A stretch of DNA of 64,000 bases, taken from the NCBI GenBank assembly GCA_024639935.1, contig JAHEFZ010000008.1, positions 27,240 to 91,239 of the forward strand, read 5' to 3'. The notes under the pieces are model-generated. The model was given only the letters and a program-made list of their open reading frames with translations. It made no database searches and had not been told where the DNA came from. Position 1 is the stretch's first letter, and every line of letters begins with the position of its first letter. The DNA is from Microbacteriaceae bacterium. Lineage in GTDB: Bacteria > Actinomycetota > Actinomycetes > Actinomycetales > Microbacteriaceae. Positions 1 through 8,861 of this stretch are shown here, in pieces. The position numbers and the translations under genes were made by a program.

Positions 1-680
1 AACCGCCCGAGGGTGGCTAATCCCAAGGTTTCTGACGATAAGCGCATCGTGAAAACACCGGCATCCTGATCGACGACCTCGCTCTCGTGACTCATGAGTT
101 CGTTCGAATTTATCGACATCACCTCGTTTCCACTAAGCCAACGAATCATGTCCACTTCATGAACCCCCATGTCAACAAGAATTCCTCCGGATGTGTTTCG
201 GAACTCTGGAGCGGGTGGGCGGTGGTCCCATTGACTCGCGTGGAGAACGAGAAGGCGACCGAATGTTCCCGCATCGATTCGAGCCTTCAGATTTTGGAGT
301 GCCGGGACGTAGCGACGCCAATATCCGATTTGGAGTCTTGACCGGGAGTCGCCCACTATTTGCTGAATTTCGCTTGCCTCAGCAACGGATAAGCCAGCAG
401 GCTTTTCGCACAAAATGGGTAATCCAGCCGGCGAGAGTTGGCGCACTGCCTCGACGTGAAGAGCGCTCGGAGTAGCGACGAGGAAACCATCGACATCTCC
501 TGCTGCGACGAGAGCCTCCGCGGAATCATGGGTGATGAATCCTTGAGATGACAGTGATGCCGCGACCTCCGCGCGCGGCTCGACGATCGCGGTCACGGTG
601 ACCGTTGCCGACGTCGAAATCGCGGCCAAATGGGTTTGCCCCATTCGACCGGCCCCGACCAGCCCGAGCCTGAACGTCAC
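1..680 (-). CDS. Gfo/Idh/MocA family oxidoreductase (partial, C-terminus outside window)
   Basis: The reverse strand reads without a stop from a GTG at 680 to the window edge, about 226 residues; the ORF track omits it because it is cut. The N-terminus carries the NAD(P)-binding glycine motif GLVGAGRMG at residues 6-14. EKPAG, with the lysine typical of this dehydrogenase family, follows near residue 92, and GGILVDMGVHEVDMIRWL near residue 165 matches the family's substrate-side Asp/His segment. The family oxidises or reduces sugars and cyclitols with NAD(P). The start lies one base after the stop of the IolE-like gene, so both are probably on one transcript and act in the same pathway. Substrate cannot be fixed from sequence; an inositol or ketocyclitol dehydrogenase is the likely class. 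Confidence 0.88.
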   Translation of the reverse strand, partial: MTFRLGLVGAGRMGQTHLAAISTSATVTVTAIVEPRAEVAASLSSQGFITHDSAEALVAAGDVDGFLVATPSALHVEAVRQLSPAGLPILCEKPAGLSVAEASEIQQIVGDSRSRLQIGYWRRYVPALQNLKARIDAGTFGRLLVLHASQWDHRPPAPEFRNTSGGILVDMGVHEVDMIRWLSGNEVMSINSNELMSHESEVVDQDAGVFTMRLSSETLGLATLGR

Positions 681-681
681 C

Positions 682-1611
682 CTAGACACCCAACGTACGG
701 AGATATTCTCGATTGATTCGCTGGTCGTCGATGGCCTGGGCGAATCGTTCGACTGTGGTGGGGAAAATGTCTTGTTCGACCACGAGCCAACCCTGAAAGT
801 CGCTCGCCATGAGCATCCCAATGAAACGAGCGACGTCAAAGTCGCCGTCACCGAGCCGGGGGAATGCTTCGTTTGCCCAAACTGCAGAGGAAGGTTGTGA
901 CATTCTGACGATTTCGTCGAACACGCTCATAGTGACGTCCTTCAGGTGAACGTGATTCACCCGCGGCGTCCATTTGCGGAAAAAGTCCAGCGGGTCGCCG
1001 CCACCCAACAACTGGTGCCCGGTTTCGAGACAAACATCGATATCGGTCAACTCCAACACCTTTTCAATCTCGGCGGTGGATTCGATAAAAGAGCCTGTTT
1101 CGCAATGCAGAGTGGGCTCGTAGCCTCGTTCACGACATCGCTCAAGCACGCGATTCATTCCGAATACGAACGCGTCCCACTGTTCGTTCGTTAGCCCAGA
1201 ATCGGGATTGCGTGCTCCTGAACCGGGTGCAGAATGCCTCATCTCACTTCCCGCGTCGGCGATTGTCGGCCGTGGGATGGGGGCGTCGGTGAACGCGGCA
1301 ACGGCATCGAAAGTGTCTAACATCGCGTTGAGCTCGGGAATCTGCGACGCGACGCGCTCGGTGTCGTGAAAAGTGAATTCGATATATGCGCCAGCGAGGC
1401 CAAGCCCTCGTTCGGCTAGACGCCGGCCGAGCACTGCGCCGGTGCCCAAGTAACCAACAGGACCCAAATCGATCCCGTCGTAGCCTCCGGCAGCAACTGC
1501 ATCGAGTAACGCGAGGCCATCCGGGACGTTGGGGTCTTTTCCGACGGTCACCTCAAATGCGCCATAACTGACGGGTGCGTTGGCGACATAAATGCCGTTT
1601 TCCTTGGACAC
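682..1611 (-). CDS. IolE-like sugar phosphate isomerase/epimerase (xylose isomerase-like TIM barrel)
   Basis: A 309-residue protein of the AP endonuclease 2/xylose isomerase-like TIM barrel family. The N-terminal NAPVSYGAFEV resembles the APISWG start of inosose dehydratases. Candidate divalent-metal ligands occur in the usual order: HCETGS (169-174), CLETGH (194-199), NHVHLKDV (219-226) and VVEQD (277-281). Members dehydrate 2-keto-myo-inositol or epimerise related keto sugars in the cytosol. The gene is tightly packed after the ABC ATPase (8-base gap) and before the Gfo/Idh oxidoreductase (1-base gap), which supports a role in breaking down the transported substrate. A second, divergent homologue lies at 7810-8682. 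Inosose dehydratase is a good guess, but epimerase activity is not excluded. Confidence 0.82.
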   Translation of the reverse strand: MSKENGIYVANAPVSYGAFEVTVGKDPNVPDGLALLDAVAAGGYDGIDLGPVGYLGTGAVLGRRLAERGLGLAGAYIEFTFHDTERVASQIPELNAMLDTFDAVAAFTDAPIPRPTIADAGSEMRHSAPGSGARNPDSGLTNEQWDAFVFGMNRVLERCRERGYEPTLHCETGSFIESTAEIEKVLELTDIDVCLETGHQLLGGGDPLDFFRKWTPRVNHVHLKDVTMSVFDEIVRMSQPSSAVWANEAFPRLGDGDFDVARFIGMLMASDFQGWLVVEQDIFPTTVERFAQAIDDQRINREYLRTLGV

Positions 1612-1619
1612 TATTCCTG

Positions 1620-2420
1620 CTAACTTTTTCGGGAAGGTCGAGTACCAGGTTTGCGTTCGAGTTCGTTTGCCAATGTCGACATTTCATCCGCGCCGGCCAT
1701 GAGTTTCGTCATCTTCTCGATGGTGAGTTCGCTCTTGTCGAAGTAACCGATGCTCGCCCCGAGTTTCAGAAGAAGGAATTTATCTCCGACCGGATACGCG
1801 TGATTGGGATTGTGGGTGATGAAAACTACGCCGAGACCGCTATCACGCGCCTTGGCGATGTATTTGAGAACGACGCTAGCCTGTTTGACCCCGAGGGCCG
1901 ACGTAGGTTCGTCCAAGATGATTGCTTTTGCACCAAAATAGACGGCCCTCGCTATTGCAACGGCCTGGCGTTCGCCACCGGAAAGTGTCCCGATCGGCTG
2001 CTCGACATCTCGGAGCGATATTCCCATATCGCCCAATTGTTGCTTGGCGATGCTGCGCATCGATGCCGCGTCGAGGCGTTTGAAAATTCCGAAACCCTTT
2101 CGCAGTTCGGAACCGAGGAAAAAGTTCCGCCATACCGGCATGAGCGGTACTACGGCGAGATCTTGATAAACGGTGGCAATTCCCGCATCGAGGGCATCTC
2201 GGGGCGAGGAGAGAATGGTCGTGACACCGTTAACTTTCACGGTGCCCTCGCTCGGCACGTGGACTCCCGACAGTATCTTGATGAGAGTGGATTTTCCCGC
2301 CCCGTTGTCACCGAGGATGCATAGCACTTCGCCCGCGACTACTTCTGCGGAAATTCCTCGGATTGCCAATACGGTCCCGTACGACTTCCCTACATTTACT
2401 ACGGAGAGAATTTCGGTCAC
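1620..2420 (-). CDS. Sugar ABC transporter ATP-binding protein (single ATPase domain)
   Basis: A 266-residue ATPase of the carbohydrate uptake transporter-2 type. Walker [10 protein letters not shown] is at 37-45, the signature LSGGERQ at 146-152, Walker [13 protein letters not shown] at 166-177, and a switch histidine in FITHNPNHA follows. Unlike RbsA or MglA, which carry two fused ATPase domains, this protein has one, as in FrcA-like systems, so it should work as a homodimer. Its start overlaps the permease stop by 4 bases. It is plainly paralogous to the ATPase at 10973-11773 (shared stretches include VWRNFFLG and the signature region). Substrate is inferred from neighbours to be a sugar or cyclitol. 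Confidence 0.93.
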   Translation of the reverse strand: MTEILSVVNVGKSYGTVLAIRGISAEVVAGEVLCILGDNGAGKSTLIKILSGVHVPSEGTVKVNGVTTILSSPRDALDAGIATVYQDLAVVPLMPVWRNFFLGSELRKGFGIFKRLDAASMRSIAKQQLGDMGISLRDVEQPIGTLSGGERQAVAIARAVYFGAKAIILDEPTSALGVKQASVVLKYIAKARDSGLGVVFITHNPNHAYPVGDKFLLLKLGASIGYFDKSELTIEKMTKLMAGADEMSTLANELERKPGTRPSRKS

Positions 2421-3454
2421 GATCGATCCCCCGCTCGGCGGCGAACGTAAAGATTGACGAGAACCGCGAGTAACAAGAGCACTCCAAGGAAAAGCTTCAG
2501 CCAGTTATTGTCCCACTGGGCGAAGACAATCCCTTGAAGGGTCATGCCATAAATCAGGGCACCTACGGCAGCGCCAATTGCGGAACCGTAGCCACCGGTC
2601 AAAAGGCATCCACCGACGACGGCGCAGATCACGTAGCTAAACTCTTGGCCCAATCCGGTTGTCGCTTGGACGGTTGACACTCCAAAGAGCTGTAGCATTC
2701 CGACGAGCCAGCCGGCGGCCGATGTTGCCATGAAAAGCCCCATGCGGACTTTGACAACGGGAATGCCAACTTGGCGAGCGCTCGTGAAGGCGCCACCCAC
2801 GCCAAAAATCCAATTACCGGTCCGCGTTCGCAACAACACCCACGATGCGACGACCGTCACGGCAAGCCACCATACAATCGAAATCTTGATGTCCATACCG
2901 CCAAAATTGAGCGTCGAGCCGAAAATTGCCTTGGCAGATTCGTACCCGGTGACGTCGGGCATCCCTTGGATGGAAACAGTGCCGGTCAACAGCTTCGTGA
3001 TGGCGAGGTTTGCGCCTTGCAGAATAAACAATGCCGCGAGAGTCACGATGAACGAGGGCACGCCTGTTTTCATCGAGATGTAGGCATTTGCGGCTCCGAT
3101 CGATAAGGCAAAACTTAAGGCGAGGATTATGGAGAGCCAAATGTTGATCCCATACTCAGTTGTCATGATGCCGACAATGAGTCCCGTTGCTCCTGTCATC
3201 GCACCGACGGACAGGTCGAACTCACCGCCGATCATCAAGAGTGCGCCAGCGACCGCCAGCACGCCAAAAAGTGAGGAGGAGTATAACCACGTCGATACAC
3301 CAGCGGTGGACAAGAACGCTGTAGTGGTGCTCGAAAAATACGTGAATATCAAGAGCGCGGCAACGGCAGCGCCCACCTCCGGTCGGCGCAAGATGCGAGC
3401 GAACCGACCCGACATGATTTGTCGGTCATCTTTTTGGATGCTGACGGTCGTCAT
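2417..3454 (-). CDS. Sugar ABC transporter permease (RbsC/FrcC type)
   Basis: A 345-residue polytopic membrane protein with the layout of the ribose/fructose-type permeases (BPD_transp_2 family). It shows [20 protein letters not shown] near residue 75, a [20 protein letters not shown] segment near 125, and the late [25 protein letters not shown] region near 275 that sits near the ATPase contact site in relatives. It lies between the binding-protein gene (3-base gap) and the ATPase gene (4-base overlap), so all three are translated from one message. A paralogue of similar length is at 9936-10976. Confidence 0.93.
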   Translation of the reverse strand: MTTVSIQKDDRQIMSGRFARILRRPEVGAAVAALLIFTYFSSTTTAFLSTAGVSTWLYSSSLFGVLAVAGALLMIGGEFDLSVGAMTGATGLIVGIMTTEYGINIWLSIILALSFALSIGAANAYISMKTGVPSFIVTLAALFILQGANLAITKLLTGTVSIQGMPDVTGYESAKAIFGSTLNFGGMDIKISIVWWLAVTVVASWVLLRTRTGNWIFGVGGAFTSARQVGIPVVKVRMGLFMATSAAGWLVGMLQLFGVSTVQATTGLGQEFSYVICAVVGGCLLTGGYGSAIGAAVGALIYGMTLQGIVFAQWDNNWLKLFLGVLLLLAVLVNLYVRRRAGDRS

Positions 3455-3457
3455 GGT

Positions 3458-4417
3458 TTAGCGGGTTCCGTTCTTGGCGAACTCTGCAACCGAGGCCACG
3501 TTATCCTTTGTCACGTAACCTGGACCCGAATAAATCGGCTCACCACCGCCAACCTCGTTTCCGTTGATCTTGTGGAGGTAGAGGAAGTTCACGGCCAGGT
3601 ACCCCATGAGGTACGGCTGTGCGTCAACAGCAAAGAGAATCTTTCCGGATTCGATGAGCGTGGTGACATCTTCGGAAAGGTCGAACGTCGCGAGCATTGC
3701 GCTGCTTCCCGCTTCGTCCAGCGCTGCCGATGCCGAGACGGCCATCGGGGGGCCGAGGGTAACGACGGCGTCGATGGATGGGTCGGCGAGTAATTTAGCC
3801 TTGACGGTGTTCTGCGCGTCGGCGAGGTTGTTGATGTCAACCTGAACGTTCTCTACAGCACCACCGAGTGTGTCCAGAATTCCACGACAACGATCCTCGA
3901 GTCCAACATTTCCGGCTTCGTGGATAACGCAGATGACGTTCTTTGCCCCGGCGGCCGCAAGCTTTTCTCCAGCGCCTTGACCCGCAATGTATTCGCTCTG
4001 GCCGATGTGAGTCAGGAGACCGAATTCTTTGAACCGTTCCAGACCCGAGTCAACGGAGATTACCGGGATTCCGGCTGCGATGGCGTTGGTGATGGATTCT
4101 TTGAGCCCATCAGGGTTGGCCATCGATACGACAATTCCGTCGACACCTTCGGCGACGGCAGAGTCAATGAGCGAGCTTTGCTTCACGGGGTCGGGATCCG
4201 ATTGATAGGTGACGTTGATTCCGAGGTCTTCTGCTGCCCGGATTTCACCGCTCTTGACGACATCCCAATAGGTGTCGCCAGGGGCACCATGGGTGATGAA
4301 TGCAATATTCACATCAGCGGTAGCACCGGTGTCCGTGGGCGTTGCTGTTGGGCTACAACCGCTCAGGATGAGTGGGATTGCGGCAAGTGCCGCTACCCAG
4401 GCGAGTCGTTTTTTCAT
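3458..4417 (-). CDS. Sugar ABC transporter substrate-binding lipoprotein
   Basis: A 319-residue periplasmic-binding-protein type I (RbsB-like) protein. The signal peptide ends in a lipobox LILSGC with the acylated cysteine at residue 21, so it is tethered to the outer face of the membrane. The mature part reads as a two-lobed sugar binder: INVTYQSDPDPVKQSSLIDS, VDGIVVSMANPDG and GIPVISVDSG are the usual family segments. The ATG is preceded by an AAAGGAG ribosome site on the minus strand. It is the first gene of the left transport operon and lies downstream of the TGAAACGTTTCA palindrome, so a LacI-type regulator probably controls it. It pairs with the paralogue at 8862-9836. Confidence 0.93.
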   Translation of the reverse strand: MKKRLAWVAALAAIPLILSGCSPTATPTDTGATADVNIAFITHGAPGDTYWDVVKSGEIRAAEDLGINVTYQSDPDPVKQSSLIDSAVAEGVDGIVVSMANPDGLKESITNAIAAGIPVISVDSGLERFKEFGLLTHIGQSEYIAGQGAGEKLAAAGAKNVICVIHEAGNVGLEDRCRGILDTLGGAVENVQVDINNLADAQNTVKAKLLADPSIDAVVTLGPPMAVSASAALDEAGSSAMLATFDLSEDVTTLIESGKILFAVDAQPYLMGYLAVNFLYLHKINGNEVGGGEPIYSGPGYVTKDNVASVAEFAKNGTR

Positions 4418-4534
4418 CGTGAAATGCTCCTTTACATTTTGTGATTTAACGGTGTGCGCGATTCGAACCCTTTACCATCTCCGCAGGCGGCGGAGGGGTA
4501 GAGGGCGTTGGTGCACATGCTCGGAATATACACC

Positions 4535-4546
4535 TGAAACGTTTCA
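4535..4546. promoter_or_regulatory. LacI-family operator-like palindrome
   Basis: TGAAACGTTTCA is a perfect 12-base palindrome with the central CG step typical of LacI/GalR-family operators. It lies in the 200-base gap between the LacI-type regulator gene and the binding-protein gene, both read leftward. On the minus strand a TATATT that could be a -10 follows closely, so binding here would block transcription of the transport operon. The regulator-site pairing is inferred from proximity. Confidence 0.7.
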
Positions 4547-4617
4547 TTTGTCTCTCCTTGGACGGAAAGTTATCACGTCGTCGCACCATTTCGGTTTCAT
4601 CCTGCTCACCAACCAAA

Positions 4618-5652
4618 TTAGGTGTTTGCAGATTTGCCAAGTCGCGACACTGTCGTTGACTCGCGGATAACCAGCGACGGTTGGAAAACCAGCTGTTTTG
4701 GATGGGAGCCTGCGTTGCTATCTGATTCCTCGATGAGAAGTTTCACAGCGTGCTTCCCGATGTCCGCTGAGGGTTGTCGAATTGAGCTCAGGGGAATGAT
4801 GGCCATTTCGGCAAAGGAGATGTCGTCATAGCCGATGAGTGCAAGATCTCGTGGAATCGAAATACCCGGTGACACAACAACTGCCTGCATAACCCCAATC
4901 GCGAGCAAGTCGTTGGCAGCAAAAATCGCGTCGGGCCGGTCGTGAATCGGACGCGCGATGATCTCTTCCCCAATTCGACGACCTTCGAGGACCGTCAGAC
5001 TGTCCGTCTCGAGAACTTCGAGCGACACGTCGTGATGATTTTTGACGGCCTTGAGGGCTCCCTTGAGGCGCTCGCCAATGGGAAAGTCGCTGAGCGGCCC
5101 ACCTGCAAACGCGATGCGGCGCCTGCCGGTCTCGATGAGATGCGTGACGGCCATTGCACCTCCAGCGACGTCATCAACGGACACTGAGCTGATTGACTTG
5201 TCTCTGGATTTCTGGTCAACCACGACGATAGCGTTCCCTCGGTTTTTCATCTCTCGCAGAGTTTCGAGGTCGATACCGACCGGGGTTACGAGAACGCCGA
5301 GGACTCTCTGTTCTTCGAAAAGACCAAGAATGAATTTTTCACGTTCGCTGTCATCATCTGAATCCGCGATGAGGATCCCGAGTTGGTTCTCCGCGGCAGC
5401 GTCCTCTGCTCCTCGCGTCAGCTCGGCAAAGAAGGGGTTACGAATGTCCTGAACAATCACACCGATTCCTCGGCTTCGACCAGCGCGTAGTTGGCGCGCC
5501 GCGTCGTTCCGCACATACCCGAGTCGCTGGATTGCGTCCTTGACTTTTTTCACGTTGTGGGGTGCAACGTTGTGAGGATTGTTGAGGACGTTCGAGACAG
5601 TACCCAGAGAAACTCCCGCTTCGCGCGCCACTTCTCTCACGCTGACCGCCAT
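4618..5652 (-). CDS. LacI family transcriptional regulator
   Basis: A 344-residue repressor-type regulator. The N-terminal helix-turn-helix reads VSVREVAREAGVSLGTVSNVLN, followed by the hinge segment RLGYVRNDAARQLRAGRS. The rest is a periplasmic-binding-like effector domain (GIGVIVQDIRNPFFAELTRG, then PDAIFAANDLLAIGVMQ and GYDDISFAEM). Such proteins bind a palindromic operator and release it when a sugar or derivative binds. The best operator candidate is the palindrome 71 bases beyond its own stop, in front of the left transport operon. A ribosome site AAAGGGGA precedes the ATG. The effector is presumably the transported sugar or cyclitol. Confidence 0.93.
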   Translation of the reverse strand: MAVSVREVAREAGVSLGTVSNVLNNPHNVAPHNVKKVKDAIQRLGYVRNDAARQLRAGRSRGIGVIVQDIRNPFFAELTRGAEDAAAENQLGILIADSDDDSEREKFILGLFEEQRVLGVLVTPVGIDLETLREMKNRGNAIVVVDQKSRDKSISSVSVDDVAGGAMAVTHLIETGRRRIAFAGGPLSDFPIGERLKGALKAVKNHHDVSLEVLETDSLTVLEGRRIGEEIIARPIHDRPDAIFAANDLLAIGVMQAVVVSPGISIPRDLALIGYDDISFAEMAIIPLSSIRQPSADIGKHAVKLLIEESDSNAGSHPKQLVFQPSLVIRESTTVSRLGKSANT

Positions 5653-5727
5653 GCGCTGATCCCCTTTGTTCTCTTAGCAGTGTAGGTAACTTATGCGGTT
5701 GACGGACAGGTCCAGGTTGCAAAAAAT

Positions 5728-6684
5728 TTAGTCCACGGTGAGAGGACTCACCGTTCCGCCATCGATTTCGAGGCGGAACGCACCCAGGAGGTCATGGAGC
5801 GGCTGGGGCCCGATTCCCAGAACCGATTTGGTGTGCTCGTTAGCGAGGCTTGAATCCACGGGGACTGGGCCCGGAAACAGCTCCGCAGCCGGAGGCTCTC
5901 CTTCGGTAATCAAATGCCGCGGCAGGTCGAACACGTCGCACGCCGCATACGCCAAATCCATGCGGGTGACGGCAGTGTCGCCGACGAGGTGAAATGTGCC
6001 TGTCGCATCCCGCTCGATGATTCTCGAGATTTGTGCCCCTGCTTCGGATGCGAGGGATGGAGTCGTGATCTGGTTGACGTTCGGTCCGCCCCACACCTGA
6101 AATTCATTACCTGCACGAAGCGACCGCACGAGGGTGTCGACGTAAAACCCAAATCCGACATCCTGCAACCGCGGCGCTTCGGCGATGCGATGACGCCCCA
6201 TCACTCCAGCGACCCGAGCGACGACCCCCCGACCGTCCAATGAGCTGTGAACGGCTTGCTCAGCGAGACTTTTCAGAAAACCGTAATAGTTGATGGCGTT
6301 GCCATGATTGGATTCGAGTTCACGATGTCCCGTGCCGTCCATAACCCAGTCCGTCGAAATGAAAATGAACTTTTGGCCTTTGGAGTCCGCGATCCGAGCG
6401 AGCCGTTCGGTCAGTACGACGTAATTGTCGTAGGCGGCTTCCCTGTCGTTGAGGAGGCGCCGAAAGTCGTCCGCGATCGCGCAGTGAACGACCGCGTCTG
6501 CGTCGTCGAGTGCGCGGGAAATCGATTCGTCGGACGAATAGTTGACGTCAACTAAAGGCCACGTCGCGGTGTAGCTGGATCCGTTTCGCGTGAGACCGAC
6601 GACTGAGTGCCCTAACAGGCCTAGGGCTTCGGAGATATTGCTGCCGACGAATCCCGTCGAGCCGGTTACCGCGATGCGTGCCAT
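5728..6684 (-). CDS. NAD-dependent epimerase/dehydratase or dTDP-4-dehydrorhamnose-reductase-like SDR
   Basis: An extended short-chain dehydrogenase/reductase of 318 residues. MARIAVTGSTGFVGSN provides the Rossmann glycine motif. FISTDWVMDG and YYGFLKSLAEQ give the catalytic Ser/Thr and the YxxxK pair seen in RmlD-like and epimerase proteins. The ORF track starts 17 codons earlier, but I place the start at 6684, where GAGGGAGG precedes the ATG at normal spacing. The upstream extension would overlap the divergent iolG promoter. It sits in the cyclitol island between the LacI gene and iolG, so it probably acts on a sugar or ketocyclitol intermediate; the exact reaction is not evident. Confidence 0.82.
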   Translation of the reverse strand: MARIAVTGSTGFVGSNISEALGLLGHSVVGLTRNGSSYTATWPLVDVNYSSDESISRALDDADAVVHCAIADDFRRLLNDREAAYDNYVVLTERLARIADSKGQKFIFISTDWVMDGTGHRELESNHGNAINYYGFLKSLAEQAVHSSLDGRGVVARVAGVMGRHRIAEAPRLQDVGFGFYVDTLVRSLRAGNEFQVWGGPNVNQITTPSLASEAGAQISRIIERDATGTFHLVGDTAVTRMDLAYAACDVFDLPRHLITEGEPPAAELFPGPVPVDSSLANEHTKSVLGIGPQPLHDLLGAFRLEIDGGTVSPLTVD

Positions 6685-6708
6685 GGGGCCTCCCTCGGTT
6701 TCGAACGT

Positions 6709-6736
6709 ATCTATATTGTAGATTTGTCCTAACAAA
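6709..6736. promoter_or_regulatory. Divergent operator region with GT-N4-AC palindrome
   Basis: Two adjoining inverted repeats fill the short gap between the SDR and iolG starts: ATCTATATTGTAGAT (6709-6723) and TTTGTCCTAACAAA (6723-6736). The second has five-base arms around a four-base spacer and matches the layout of ATTGTACGAACAAT upstream of the GntR/UTRA regulator (12624-12637). GT-N4-AC spacing fits HutC-type GntR operators. Control of both divergent genes by that regulator is inferred. Confidence 0.55.
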
Positions 6737-6749
6737 AGAAAGGAACGCT

Positions 6750-7757
6750 GTGAGCGATCTTAACATCGGACTCATCGGTTCGGGCCGAATCGGGCAGGTT
6801 CATGCGGGCAGTATCGCCGACACCAAGGGCGCTAACCTCGCATGGATCTGTGACCCGTTCATTGACGGTGCGTCAACACTTGCAGCGGAGTTTGGGGGGA
6901 AGGTCACGGCGGACCCCGAGGACGTATTTAATTCGGGCGAGGTGGACGTCATTGTGGTGGCATCGCCCACCCCCACCCACCTCGACATGATTGACCGAGC
7001 GATTGATGCCGGAATTCACGTCCTGTGCGAAAAGCCGATTGACCTCGACATCGCCAAGGTCGAAGTTCTTCGCGACAAGGCAAACGCGGCGAAGGTTCAC
7101 ATCGCGATCGGATTTAATCGACGGTTTGACCCTCAATTTGAGTCGATTCAGAAACGCGTTGCCGCGGGTGAAGCCGGAAAACTTGAGCAGCTCGTCATAC
7201 TTTCCCGCGACCCCGGACCAGCACCGCGCGCGTACATCGCCGTGTCGGGAGGAATCTTCCGTGACATGACCATCCACGACTTCGACATGGCGCGCTATTT
7301 TGTGCCCGACATCGTCGACGTGTACGCGGCCGGAACAAACGTTTTCAGTGACGACATCAAAGCCGAGAACGACTTCGACTCGGTGTCGGTCACGATGCGC
7401 GGTCGGGATGGCGAACTCATCGTCATTGTCAACTCACGTCACTCGGCATACGGCTATGACCAGCGCCTCGAGGCGTTCGGTGACAAGGCGATGTTTCACG
7501 CGCACAACGTTTCACCGACGACAGTTCAAAAGTACGATGCGACGGGAACAGGACAGGCCGAGCCGTTCATCGACGCCTTCCTCGTTCGGTACGCGGTGTC
7601 GTATCGCCGCGAACTCGCGCTTTTCCTTGACGGGATTCGCGACGGGAAAAACTACAACCCGACGTTCGACGACGGCCGCGCCGCGTTGATACTCGCTGAC
7701 GCTGCCACGGAATCGGCTCGAACGGGCAAGTCCGTGTCCGTTGACGGCAGGCTCTAA
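6750..7757 (+). CDS. iolG: Inositol 2-dehydrogenase (Gfo/Idh/MocA family)
   Basis: A 335-residue NAD-dependent dehydrogenase that would oxidise myo-inositol (or a stereoisomer) to 2-keto-inositol in the cytosol. The N-terminus has GLIGSGRIGQVHAGS; CEKPIDLD carries the family lysine; GFNRRFDP and SRDPGPAP...SGGIFRDMTIHDFDMARY are diagnostic for IolG-type enzymes, including the active-site Asp/His region. The ORF track begins at 6678, but the GTG at 6750 is preceded by AAAGAAAGGA, gives the family's normal N-terminus and leaves the operator region untranslated. It is divergent from the SDR and ends at a strong bidirectional hairpin shared with the IolE-like gene. Confidence 0.9.
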   Translation: MSDLNIGLIGSGRIGQVHAGSIADTKGANLAWICDPFIDGASTLAAEFGGKVTADPEDVFNSGEVDVIVVASPTPTHLDMIDRAIDAGIHVLCEKPIDLDIAKVEVLRDKANAAKVHIAIGFNRRFDPQFESIQKRVAAGEAGKLEQLVILSRDPGPAPRAYIAVSGGIFRDMTIHDFDMARYFVPDIVDVYAAGTNVFSDDIKAENDFDSVSVTMRGRDGELIVIVNSRHSAYGYDQRLEAFGDKAMFHAHNVSPTTVQKYDATGTGQAEPFIDAFLVRYAVSYRRELALFLDGIRDGKNYNPTFDDGRAALILADAATESARTGKSVSVDGRL

Positions 7758-7765
7758 GAGTGAAT

Positions 7766-7801
7766 GGCAAACGGCCCGAGAATGTACTCGGGCCTATTGC
7801 C
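7766..7801. terminator. Bidirectional terminator hairpin
   Basis: GGCCCGAG (7773-7780) pairs perfectly with CTCGGGCC (7787-7794) around a six-base loop. An outer GGCAA/TTGCC pair (7766-7770 and 7797-7801) extends the stem across a two-base internal loop. It lies between the convergent 3' ends of iolG and the IolE-like gene and can serve both strands. Confidence 0.75.
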
Positions 7802-7809
7802 CTTGATCG

Positions 7810-8682
7810 CTATTCGCCCAGCAGAGAACGAAGATAGGTGACGCTCGCGCGTGCGTCGATGATGGGACCCTCGCCGGCTGCGGGCTCAGCGGTAACAACA
7901 AAGTCCTGCTCGAGCACGTACCAGCCGGTGAAACCCGCAGCCTCGAGAGAGCGCACAATTTCCGCAACATCTACGTCACCCTGACCAAGCGGAACATACA
8001 TCCCGGCGGCGACTCCCTCGTAATAGGTCCATTCGCCGGATTTCACCTTGTTGGCCAAGGCAAGGCTGACATCTTTTGCGTGCACGTGTTTGACTCGATT
8101 GGCGTGATCGCGCGCAAAGGTGACGGGGTCGGCTCCGCCGATGAGCATATGACCCGTATCCAGGCAGAAACCTATTGATGTTCCGGCTAGAACCCGCGCG
8201 ACGTCCTCTGCCGATTCGATGATCGTACCCATGTGGGGGTGAAGGACCGCGAGAATGCCGTATTCGGCGGCGAGTGCCTCTAGTTCAGTGAGGTTGGTGA
8301 ACAACGTCTGCCACTGAGCATCACTGAGGACGGGTCGACTGTCGTAACCTTCACTTCCGCTACTCGCGGCGAAAACCATCACCTCGGCGCCAGCAGCTTC
8401 GAACACCTCGAGTTCAGCGAGGATTTCGGGTTTCGGGTCGTGAGTTTCGTCGTGAAGAAGGACGGGCACGAATCCACCCACGGCGGAAAGTCCATGTTCG
8501 CGAAGTGTTGCAACCCTAGCCTTGGCTTCGATGGGCAGGAATCCCAGTGGGCCGAATTCACAGGCGCTGTATCCGAGTTGGGTCATCTCACTGAGGACTC
8601 GATCTTGACTCATTTGGTGGCCCCAGCCGGACACTTCTATGACACCCCACGAAATTGGTGCCCCAGCAATCTTTGCGCTCAT
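7810..8682 (-). CDS. IolE-like inosose dehydratase / sugar phosphate isomerase (second copy)
   Basis: A 290-residue xylose isomerase-like TIM barrel. It opens with AGAPISWGVIEVSGWG, the classic IolE-type start. Metal-binding positions are visible in HPHMGTIIES, CLDTGHMLIGG, KHVHAKDVSLA and VLEQDF. The probable reaction is dehydration of 2-keto-myo-inositol to 3D-trihydroxycyclohexane-dione, the step after IolG, whose gene converges on it. It is divergent from the right transport cassette, sharing a roughly 180-base promoter region. Compared with the copy at 682-1611 it is closer to the textbook inosose dehydratase start, so this one is the stronger iolE candidate. Confidence 0.83.
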   Translation of the reverse strand: MSAKIAGAPISWGVIEVSGWGHQMSQDRVLSEMTQLGYSACEFGPLGFLPIEAKARVATLREHGLSAVGGFVPVLLHDETHDPKPEILAELEVFEAAGAEVMVFAASSGSEGYDSRPVLSDAQWQTLFTNLTELEALAAEYGILAVLHPHMGTIIESAEDVARVLAGTSIGFCLDTGHMLIGGADPVTFARDHANRVKHVHAKDVSLALANKVKSGEWTYYEGVAAGMYVPLGQGDVDVAEIVRSLEAAGFTGWYVLEQDFVVTAEPAAGEGPIIDARASVTYLRSLLGE

Positions 8683-8861
8683 GACGGGTGTCTTCCTTTC
8701 AGTGATTCGACCACGACGTCGAAACCTGCGAACTGAAATCGATTCCGAAAAATTGCCGAATTAAATGATACAACTGTCGTTTGATATGACATAGTTAACC
8801 TTGTCGTGTATCGCCCTAGGTGCACGAAGGACAATTAAAAACTCAAGGAAGAGAGGCTTCA
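8683..8861. promoter_or_regulatory. Divergent promoter region of IolE-like gene and right transport cassette
   Basis: This gene-free stretch holds an AT-rich core (about 8755-8805) with an imperfect inverted repeat GATACAAC-TGTC-GTTTGATA at 8767-8786, again arms around a four-base spacer. An AAGGAAGAGAGG ribosome site ends it before the ATG at 8862. No clear -35/-10 pair stands out. The repeat is a candidate regulator site only. Confidence 0.45.
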
